A DNA stretch of 64,000 nucleotides, taken from NCBI GenBank assembly GCA_944472155.2, contig OX235271.1:22203710-22267709 (forward strand), read 5' to 3'. The notes under the pieces were generated by a model. The model made no database searches. It saw only the letters and a program-made list of their open reading frames with translations, and was not told the DNA's origin. Of this stretch, positions 46,101 to 58,100 are shown piece by piece. Each line of letters begins with the position of its first letter. The stretch's first letter is position 1. The DNA is from Trichobilharzia szidati (lineage: Eukaryota > Platyhelminthes > Trematoda > Strigeidida > Schistosomatidae). The translations under genes and the position numbers were made by a program.

Positions 46101-49100
46101 TATGACATTGTAGAAACTAATTTTTTCTTGACTTATTCTTCTTATCGACCACATAATTTATTTTGGACACTTGTCTCCAAGGTATTTTTTCTGGATGCTG
46201 TTCATATTATATAGCCCTAGTCAAGGCTAACTAAACTTCACCCCTCCCCTGGTTACAATCTGATTATTTCACACGTTTGGTTCTCTTGATAAATTCCGAT
46301 AGAGAATGAAAGACCAGATTTGCAGGATAAAATGTGATATCATCATTCTACTTCACAGGTTCTCATCAGCTGCTGCAAACAACTACCTGAAATTACAATG
46401 GTCATAAATAATGACAAACACATACTTCAATGTGTGAAAGGTAATAGAGAAAACATTACAAGATGAGCGCATCGGGAATATAAGCATTACAATTTTTAGT
46501 TCAAGTCACCATTAACTTATATGCTATCAAAATATGAAAAAGAAAGGGGGTGTGAGGGAAGACAGAAAACAGAAAAATCTGATAAACAGTGTTAGCTTTT
46601 ACGTCAACATAGCAACTGAAGAAGGTTAAAGTTCATCAAATTGAAAACTTTCTCAGTGAGCTGAGTTCACTAAAGTGTATGACTAATCAGTGTAATCAAA
46701 GTAAATACGGTTACCAAGAGAGTGAGAGATTGACTGCACTCTCTTTCTGTGTGCATAAGTTTGATCTGAAACGTTTGATTGCAATTGCTTCAAGAGTAAA
46801 TCCTAGTAAATTCGTTGTTCTTTGTATGTTTAAATATTTTGCAAATCTGGTCTTTCTTTCTTTCTTTCTTTATCGAAATTTGGTTATCCATCACATTCTT
46901 TGAAAGACTTCGATAACGTAAACAATAACCCTAACTAATTTGTGTACTCCTGTCTGACAAACCTAATGTACGCACACACACACACACAGATTAATTATAT
47001 ATAATTGCAATTGTACAGGTAAGTGAATGAATTCACCGCCGAAAAGAGACTCATCTCCCTGAACACAGTCTGTCAAGAATGAAAATGAAATACTAAAGGT
47101 TCTAGAATATTCAATAGTTTATTATCTTTATTCTAATCCATAATTACCGCACGTTCCAAACAGCAGAGGCTATTGCAATTCGCCTCAAACAACCAGTGCT
47201 CTGTGTGCAAAAGAAACAAGTGCAGCTCCTACTACTGCCATGGCTGGCCTTCAGTAGAAACTAGAAATTCATGAATTTGTAATATTATCTTTCCTAATTT
47301 TTCTGACATTCAGTACATTTTTATGTTGATGCTATTGAACTGTAATCTGATTTTATTAGATAGTTGGAGGCAATCAGCAGGAAGCCTTGGACCTCGGTTT
47401 TGTACTAGTTAGCACTCACCAGTCAGCAAGGCGTATCTGCAACCTTCAAGGAACAACTCATGTCCCTTCTGAGATTCGAACCCACGTCACCCAGTGCTGC
47501 AGTCAGAGACTGAACTGTAATATACTGATATTATTATTGATTCGATGTTATTTAAACAACATTAATGTTGTTCATAACACTAATTCATTCATTCACTATA
47601 ATGTATATATAACTGTAGAACCTGATGAAGAGCAGGTTATCGAAAAGAGTATTCTTTGTTCAGTATCCATTCTTTTGTAAATCTAAAATTCATTTAATTT
47701 AATTCTTACCGTAATTTTTATCATCTTCATATTCTATCTTATATGTTGATTGGCATTCTTCAGCACATTCAGGAACTTTATAGAGTGTTTCCCCACAAGA
47801 TGGATACTTTCCATCTCGAGCGTAATGTTGACATTTTGGATATGGATATGGTTTACATCCACCAGAAGAGTTATTCAATGCACCTGTAACAACTCCTGAC
47901 CTCATCCAATAATCCCATGGAGTATTATAATACCCTCCAATGCATCCTCTTCCACAATATGAACAACAAGATAATATATCCAGTGCACTGATTTGTAGAG
48001 AATTTCCATTGGTTGCAATGCATATACGATCAGTAATCACTTGAGCTGCAACTAATGCCTAAAAATATTATTTTCAATTAGATCTCATTAGGCTTAACTG
48101 TAATATGCATAACTTTACAAATAAATATTACAATGAATGAATGAATGAATGTGCTTTTTCTATACGCAGGAGCAAGAAAGATAATGTACGGATGATCATT
48201 TAACAAAGGAAATTTGAATATATTCACGATTCCTTGATGGAGATGGGTTATCCGAGTAGCTTCAAAAAGAAACATATGAAAACATAGGAGAAAAAACTGG
48301 AGACTATGACTGCACGTAAAATACCTCTGTTTATTAAGTTACAATTCAATGGTGACTTATCAAGTGAGATTTTATTCCAGTGACTTTCCAGGAGTGTACG
48401 AAGAATGTTTCACACAGCATACCTATGTATGTCATTCTCCAGCCGACGAATGATTGGGACGCAAACGAAGGATAGATAGCTGGATAGTTTTGCCCCATCT
48501 ATGTGCATTTATCAATTCAACTGCACCTGCGGTGACAGTTATATTGGGCGTACTACTAGACAGCTTAGCCAGCCAACGTGTTAGTGAACATCTCCCATCG
48601 TGGTTTGGCAAAAGATAGACAAAACAATCCATAGCTCCATTTCGTCACATTTAATTGATAGTGGTCATGTAGTGGAGAAAACGAAAGTACTCAGTGTAAT
48701 TCATCCTATCCCACTGAATCTTTCCAACAGACTTCGCACACAGCTGAGGCGATAGGCATTGAAACTATTAAACCTAAACTGCACTCATTCAAAAGAAGTT
48801 TGTACAGCCATTATCCCTCCCTTATTGGCCTATTAAGACATAACCAAATGATGACTTCTACACTTCAGCTTGCTTATGTTTTCAACCCCTCTCTTATCAT
48901 TATCCTTTAATATTATCCCATCTTCATTAAAAACGTTTCATTCCCTTACTTCCATCACTTAATCGGTTCATTTGCTTTTCATAGCCTTTATGGACCATTA
49001 CTTCTAACTGAACATTTGTTTGTTTAATCATGTTGTGTTTTCATTATTCTTGTTATCACGGATTGCCTCACAATTTCATCCTTGTTATCCATAGAATCAT

Positions 49101-52100
49101 TGTTATTATTACGATGCCCAATTTACATGTACAATCTTATTATCCTATTGACTGACAAAACACCGTGATTGGTTTATATTTGAATTTTTATTTGTACAGT
49201 TATCTGTATTAGAGTTAAGCCAGAAGAGATTTAATGGATGAATAAATATTGTTCGCTTAAATGTGTTGTTCTAAGTTTTACTATAGGAATACTTAATATT
49301 TTAAAAACATTACTTTTAAGTAATTGATAAGTTTAATCACAAATAGATTAAATGCAAGTATTAATGCATACCCACTTTTGTTATTGTATTCATTGCGTAG
49401 GAACTTATCATAGGAACCGGAAACCAATTTCACAGTAGTTAAAAGTGAATTAGAACTGATAACTCACTGTGTTTGAACGTCTGGTGTTTACGACTAAGCT
49501 AAAGATCTCTGTGAAAGCCTGAAAATATTTTCAGGCATCTGAACTTAAATTTATTGACAAGTGAAATTACACTTTACACCTGTTATTCTGGGGCTGGCAA
49601 TAGGATCCAAGAGGTATATTTCATCAGCAGATATACCTGCATCCCAGTGAGTGGTAATATTCCCACTGGCACCCTAACCAATAATCGATTATTTCAAACT
49701 CAAAATTATTATTTGTTGAGCTACAAAACCCCTACAGTCATCTCTTGTCCACATGGCATAAATTGTTTTTTATAGAATCTTCTAAATTCTCCATTTGACG
49801 ATTTGACCGGAAAGAAAGGGTCAGTTTCTGTTGACATATCTGTTGCTGGTAAAGACACTTCAGCAATGATGCCATGCGGGTTAACTTCATTTTACTTAGA
49901 ATACACTTGATATATGATATACATGAATATTTCTGATTCATTCAATATGGAACAGTGTTACGATGATTTCATACAGCCGGTCTCCCTCATTATTAGTTGG
50001 AATAAAGAAAGAACGAACATATTTTCAGCAAAATATCAGTTACTAGTGATTGGTAGCAGCACATACAGGCACAAGAATATCCACAAGGCTAAATGGGTGT
50101 CACCAAACGGCCGACCCAAAAACCAAATTTACTTCATCTCAATGCTCTCGAGGAAGTGGAGATGCAGCTTACTGGACACAAAAGTAAGAAGAGGAGCAGA
50201 CGTTGGCTCAGACCACTATCTCGTACAAGTAACACTCCAAATCAAATTAAAAGCTTTCAGAGAAACAGGAGCTGCAGATAGACAAAAAGCCAAGTTCAAT
50301 ACTCAAAAACTGAAGGATCAGGATACAAAGGATATCTTCACTGTAATCACAAGGAAAAAGGCGGAGATACAAATCAACACTGGCGAAGAGACCAGAGTTG
50401 AAAAACACTGGAACAGCCTGAAAGACCAAACCTGCATGGAAGTTCTAGGCAGAAAGAAGAGACAGGACAAACAGTAGCACACTACAGACACTTCGCTCAA
50501 TACTCACGATCAGATGGCCGGCCAGAAAAGATCAGCAACGTGGAGGGATCTCTGGGAGCGAACCAACTCAGCAGGAACCAGTTGTGCAACAAATATGCAG
50601 GAAGAAGTGGAGGCGGATGCAGAAAACCATCAAGTAACTTCACACGACAGGCCCTCGAGCGTAACCCGAATGGGAAGCGGCCAGTTGGTCGTCAGTGCGA
50701 TGGTGACATGGAGGAGATCATGTGAAGAGGAGATGAAAGTATATGGGCAAACGGGGAGCCAAGTGAAAACGTTGGCAGAGAACCGAACGCGATGGAGACG
50801 TCCAGCTGAAGCCCTATGTTCCTCTAGGAACTAAAGGAAACAATAATGATGAATAATATACTAAATTTCTGAACCTAGTTTTACAATGAATTCGAGTTAT
50901 ATATTGAAAATATAGGCAATATAATTGTAAGTAGAAAATTATTTAGTTTTAAAGAAGTATTAATTTACATAACAGTCAGATTTTGCTGGGAAACAAGGAT
51001 GGACTAGAGACAAAATACAAGATAGAACGACACAGTGAATTTATATATATATTTATATAAACACACTACATAAAAATAGCCTCACTAATCTCTCACTGAC
51101 CTACGGTAAAAGTAATTGTTTCGCTCGTGAGCTTTCGTGTTTTGTTCTCTTGCTTAACATTCCACTCAGTTTTGACTTCGATTTCCACTTACTGAGTTAA
51201 ACCCACTAAATAATCTTGTCTATCTTATAATTTTACTTCACTATTAACCCCCATCCTCCTGAACTCTCCATCATAATTCCATAAGTGTGCTCGAAACGTC
51301 ATCAGTAAACATTACTGTATAACACTGTGAGACTTTATCAAAACAAAATTTACTCATAATGGAATTTCACTCTACCACAGTGCACAAGTTTTATTCTTAT
51401 ATCTCCATCATAATGTCTATAAATTCACTGTGTTGATCTATCTTGTATTTAGTCTCTAGTCCATCCTTGTTCCTAAGCAAATTTAAAGTCTAATTACTAC
51501 ATAAATAATGACTCCTTTAACACTAAATAATCGTCTACTTACAATTATATTAACTATACTTTTATCTATAACTTGAATTCATTGTAAAAAGTATATTCAG
51601 ACGTCATTTTGTAACATAAAATTGATTTGTTGCAGGATTTCATCATGAGTTGACATCAGTTAGAGAACCGTTGGAAAACCAACACTGAAACACTGGAGAA
51701 CTGTTGCGCCAGCCTAGTTTGGGACTCTTCAGCAGTACCCGCCACTGGGATACAATCCAATGACCAGCCCATGGATTCTCACTTCTGACAATTCATGACA
51801 TAGCGAGACCACTTCTCAATGTTTTCTTCAATGAGTTACTGCCTCACATTCAACTCGCTGCACCCCACTGGTCACGGCTTCCCAACAGAACCCCAGGTAA
51901 CTTCCTGCCTGAATAGGACCAGTCGCTAGTGAGCATCAGATCAATTTTCAAGTATTGGTTTTGTAGAGATTCTGCTTGATTGATTGGTTGGAGGATTTCA
52001 TCTTAATGGTCTACGAACTCGCCTTGTAACCAGAATGTCCTGGGTTCAAACTCTGACGGTGGGTGCGTACTGATGAAGAGTCCCAAACTAGGCTGGCGCA

Positions 52101-55100
52101 ACAGTTCTCCGGTGTTTCAGTGTTGGTTTTCCAATGTTTCTCTAACTGATGTCAGCTCATGATGAAATCCTCCAACCAATCAAACTTAATCCCTACAAAA
52201 CCAATGCTTGAAAATATTATTTATTTATTTAGGATGTCCGCAGTTAAAGAGAATCTACGAAATAGAACAAGCTCGTATTATCCTACAAATATGTTCGTTC
52301 TTTCTTTATTCAAGGTAATATTATAATTTGATTGTTTACTATTTAGGGCAAAATTAAATGATTTGCATAACTTGTTTCCCAGTATTCAAATTTCTTATGA
52401 AACATTTCGGTGAAAGTTTCTTTTAAATTCCTTTGAGTTCCGAGTGGAACATAGGGTTTCAAGCATGAAGTTTGAAGTTTCAGTAGCAGTAGTATTTTTA
52501 CGGGGAGAAGTTGCTATCCTCACCCCGCACAGGATCGGGTAACTGTGCATCAGTGTGTATCTTTGACTTCGACTGCTCATATGGAACTAGTTACACTGGC
52601 CGTGCTTAGAGGGCTTTATCCATGAAAGCAAATGAACAAATACCTGTATGGTTGAGTAAAGAGGTGACTAACTGCGTAAACAGTTCAGTCTTAGCCCACA
52701 TGATAAATACTGGACACTAACTAAGCTTTTTCAGTTACTTACCGCGTTCCTAGTAATCTATATAGAGGAGCTCGATTACGTCTTCTATCAGTAGCTGAAG
52801 AGGTAGCAACCAATACCAGAAGACTTGCTGTTTATATACAGGAGAAAGTGTGTTCAACAGCTGTTCACCTTGACCTACAATAAGGTCAACAAATCCGCCA
52901 TAAACATTAGCACTTTTGTGGTGATATGATACAGACTGTGTTCCAAAGGAATATTATTCTCACATATTCCCGCAGTTCAATATTGCATTAGCAACAGAAT
53001 CTGATATATCTATTTGAAAATTATTTTTGATGTTAGAGATAGAATACATTTTCCGCGGTTATATACTGCATTACCAAAGAATACTATGTATATTTGAACA
53101 TTCTATTTCATGTCGTTTGATGTGAACCGATACATATATATATATATATATATATTCCTTCAAGTTCCCAGTGGAACATAGGGCTTCAAGCTAGAAGCTT
53201 GAAGTTTCTGTAGCAGTGTTTATTTTCACGGGATGGGGTTGCTAGCCTCATGCCCAACCTTTCCTCTTTACCAGCTTTATTTCTGGCTTAGCGAGGTGAA
53301 GGAGTGCGTCGGCCGGGGATCGAAACCCGGACCATGTGCATGGTTACCAAGCGTCGTAACCGCTGTGCTACCTACGCATATATATATGGACATTCTAAAT
53401 CATAATAAAAAACTAACTGACTATTGTTGCATCCCATCTTGTATTTCTTCCAAAATACACACTTCTGATATGATTCTGATTTGCCTTTACTGGCTATTGT
53501 AGGCTTAAATTAATCAATGGATTCATAAAAAATGTGGAGTCAGAAGAAGAATTTATTGAAAACACTTGTTCACTCTAACTATTTTTGTTCTAAATCAATT
53601 ATGGGAACATTCAAATTACTGATATCTGTTAACACATTAGAAGTAGGCGTAGATAACTACGAAATTTCTTAAGAAATAATGGATATCAGGTCACTGCAGC
53701 TAGTTAAGTAGACAGTCTAGATTAGGTATTATTTACTTGATGGTAGCCAGTCATCAAGTTTACTCAGGTACTTTTATTCCAATTTACAACTCATAAAGTA
53801 AAAGATCCAGTTGAATCTCAATATGACTGCGACAGAACTTAGTTATAAACCCAGAAGACACAGTGTTCTTTACTACACCAAGGAAAGCATATCTTCTGCA
53901 AGGACTGTTAATCACTGTTTTTACCACTGCTTTAGTAAGAGTAATTGTTCTTGCCAGCATACATTAGCTTCGTGAATGCTGGTCTTGATGAATCAGTAGA
54001 GTAGTGAATATTTCTCTTGTTCTTAGGGTTCTCAGTTGACACCTTACCTAGAATACTGTAACACAATTGACAAACTCAATTCTCAAGTATTAATTTTTGT
54101 AGGGATTAAGTTTGATTGGTTGGAGGATTTCATCATGAGCTGATATCAGTTAGAGAAACATTGGAAAACAAACACTGAAACACCGGAGAACTGTTGCGCC
54201 AGCCTAGTTTGGGACTCTTCATCAGTACGCACCCACCGTCTGAGTTTGAACCCAGGACATTCTGGTTACAAGGCGAGTTCGTAGACCATTGAGATGAAAT
54301 CCTCCAACCAATCAATCAAGCAGAATCTCTACGAAACCAATACTTGAAAATTGATCTGATGCTCACTAGCGACTGGCCCTATTCAGGCAGGAAGTTACCT
54401 GGGGTTCTGTTGGGAAGCCATGACCAGTGGGGTGCAGCGAGTCGAGTGTGAGGCAGTAACTCATTGAAGAAGACATTGAGAAGTGGTCTCGCTATGTCAT
54501 GAATTGTCAGAAGTGAGAATCCATGGGCTGGCCATTGGATTGTATCCTAGTGGCGCGTACTGCTGAAGAGTCCCAAACTAGGCTGGCGCAACAGTTCTCC
54601 GGCGTTTCAGTTTTGGTTTTCCAACGGTTCTCTAACTGATGTCAGCTCATGATGAAATCCTTCAACCAATCAAACTCAATTCCGCACAGTAAAACAAAAC
54701 AAAATATTATGCACAATTACAAGTGTGAGTTAAAACAATTACGGAAGAAAGAAGAAATCATCCTTAGTGTATCACTTACATAACTTGACATACACCTAGA
54801 CTCATCAGTAATTATTTGCATAGTTTTACAATGCTGCCATTGTTTACGTGAATCAAATGACTCCGGTATATTTGTCTTAATAGTATCATGTGAGACGATA
54901 GGTGCATTTCGAAAGTATCCATTTGGATCGTCAAAATAAAGATTGAATGAATTCAGTAATTTGTGTGTTGGTAATTTGAAACGATCATATTTTACTGCTT
55001 TCCATCCTGATAATGACTAAAAAAAACAAAAATTTTAGATACAATAATGTTTCAGTATGAAAGAGATGAGAATTCATAAAATTTCCGATGTCTCGGTCAC

Positions 55101-58100
55101 ATCGACCCACACCATTCAACAGGATTTTTGTCGCGTTCAACAAATATCTCAATAAATTATAATTATATTTCACATAATGATAAATTTTTGTTTTGTTTTG
55201 GTAATATTTCGACCGAAATTACTGTCCGTGATCACACCAACTATTGGAATTGTTTTGTTTTTTAATTCACACTGTTGTGATTTGTACTCACATCTATAGG
55301 TCATTTTTCGGTCATTCACTTTTGTGCATCCAGATTATATTCCAGGTTGTTGACAGTTGTGCTGAGTCACCCTTATTACATGTATGCAGTGTGACCTTAA
55401 TGAATATAGATTCTGTGATCAGTCTCTCTATCCATTTCTTCATATTAGATTTCAGAATACATTGTTCCAGTCAATCAATATTGTGGTTTGTGCAGCTGTA
55501 GACGAATTTTGTTTTCTAAATTGTTGTAAGCTTGTGTTCCTGTGGCACGACCTTTATTTAGTTGGGCATTCATGTTCATTCACTCTTGTTTTGAGTGATC
55601 TGGACAAATGACCCACATATTTAGTCGGACACTCAGCACAAGATATTTTGTAAATTACATTACTACTTTTATCCATCATTTTTATTGGATCTTTTAGTTG
55701 ATTTATTTTTTTCCTAATTAGACTTGTTGGTTTAAACGTGGAGAGAATCCCAATATTTTTCAGGTTTCTTCGAATTCCGCCTCTGATGTACAATTTTTGT
55801 ATGGTATTGTGACTGATTTTTTCCTTCCTCCTTCTTTTCATTCTCTGGTTTTACCCTCTTTTTCTCTTATTTATATTATCTCTGATAAATTCTTTTGCAG
55901 TTGCTGTCAAGAAACATTTTGAATAGGACGTTTATTTCTTTTCGCTGGTGAGCTGGTGTAGTTGTAAGTCTACTTATTCTATCTGCAAGACCTTGTATTA
56001 ATCGTCGTTTTACCGTGAGTGGATGAGCTGCATGATAATCAAAGAATCTTCTAGAATGCGTAGTTCTTCTACACAGCGTTGTTTTTATGCTACCATCTGT
56101 TACTCTTTGTATTTTGCAGTCTAACAAAGGCAATTCCCCAATTTCATTCTCTATTTCCATAGTGAATTTGATTGAGTCAACGTGACTGTTTATGTGCGAG
56201 AAGAATTTCTCAACATCGCTTTTTTTCAATTATTACTAACGCGTTGTCTACATTTCTCATAAATTTGCTTTAATCAATGATCACACAGTCGATTTGTGTG
56301 CTTATCATCCACTCCTTCGAGTAGATTTATGTTACCATAATAACTTAGCGGTAATTACTCTGAATCAGACAGTGAATGATTTCTTGTAAATTATTTAAAA
56401 TAAGTCCAGTTTGATTAAGAAAAAACAAAACAAGATTTTTCTGAACTTCTCACTGTGGAAGGCACAGCTTCTAAAGAAGAATTATTCAGATTTTATCTAA
56501 CATCAAAATGTATGCAGTCAACAAGTTACGTAGATTGAGGTGAATTCCTCTGAAGGTCACTTGTCGGTAGGTATTTGTTTTTTTCATTCCTTTACGTTCC
56601 CAGTGGAACATAGGGCTTGAAGCTCTGGTAACCATGGTGATTATTTTTATAGGATGGGGTTGCAAGTCTCATGCCCATTCTCCCCTCTTTACCAGTCTTA
56701 TCACTGGCTTACCGAGGTTAAGGAGTGCGTCTGTGGCTGGAGATCGAACCCCGGACCACGTGATGTGTGGTTGGCCAGCACTCTACCGCTGTGCCACAGA
56801 CACACGTAGATATTTGTACCAACAGAAAAAATGTAAAGAGTCATTACAGATTTTTATTAACTAAAGTCAAACTGATATCATGAAATATGAACTTGAAAAA
56901 ATCAAGAAATATTAGCTTAGTATTGATTAACAATAGAAGACATTATAAAATGCTTAATAGTTTACTTATTATTATTATTATTTATTTCGTGTGACATTTT
57001 ACATTAGGAAGTTAAAGCGCTTGAAAATAACTCAACCAACCCTTCATCTCACAGTTTGTCAACTCGTGCATCTTACCTATTCTTCTTTACTGTTCACCCT
57101 TATTCTTTCCTAGACTGCTTAAGAAAGACTATGTCATACTTCGTAGAACGCTGAAGAATATCAATCGAGCAAGTGGTATCCTACCCCATTGGGCCATATC
57201 CTTGTCATCGTCAGTATTGATAAACAATTGATTTCATGCAACAAATTTGCTAAAGGGAATTCATCAAACTGTGAGCGCCCACCACAGCACCCTCAGCTTT
57301 CACCTTGCATCTCCTCAGGTAGAACAACAAGTAATTTCGAAAGACTTTCCGCATGTGCACATCTATGTATAAAAATTCCACTATACCATATTTACATAAA
57401 GCAAGAACAACAGTGGTTTGTGCAGAATAATATGGTACCATCATTTGTTTCACTGGCTTCTCATCATCTGCTTACAGCTTGCAAATTTTTCATGGTGTCA
57501 GTTGACAGAAGGTTTCGCAATTAGTGAACACTGCTCATGAAATTACGCTTATTTAGTTTTCACATAGACAGTTCAGGTTTAGACAAAATAAATGTATGCA
57601 TGCAATGGTAAAGGAGTTACGTAACAAAGACGAGAGATGCGTAAAATACAGTGGCTAATAAATTAGGTAACAATGTACTGAGTTCCACTCAAATCATAGA
57701 AACAAGAGACAGGCAAGATTACAAGTTATAAGAAGGGGGTGAGGCTAAAGCCGAAGATTACGTAATCAAATGAGAGAATAAAGACATCCAGTTACCAGGG
57801 CAAGGAAAGACCATATTTGGCGGCACTTATTTTATGTGATGAAAATAGCGTTAGGGACGAACTGACTAATTAACTAACTAACCTTCTTTCCACTAGTCAA
57901 CAAAATATTTTCTCCACCTTTATACCAACACGTTTTACTGTTATTCTTCTTCTCATATCTATAATCCTCTCATTTTATTTTTCGTTATTTTTCTGAAATT
58001 GTAAACATCAATTAGTCTCTGTAATAATTGTTATTTTTTGTTTTTCCCTTCACCATTCTATGTCAAGAGAACATGAGATTCACTACTCTATAACATGCTG

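Noticed and set aside
55384..55611. Plus-strand ORFs over the PLE at 55.2-56.3 kb
   Set aside because: Shadows of the minus-strand PLE GIY-YIG and tail region.
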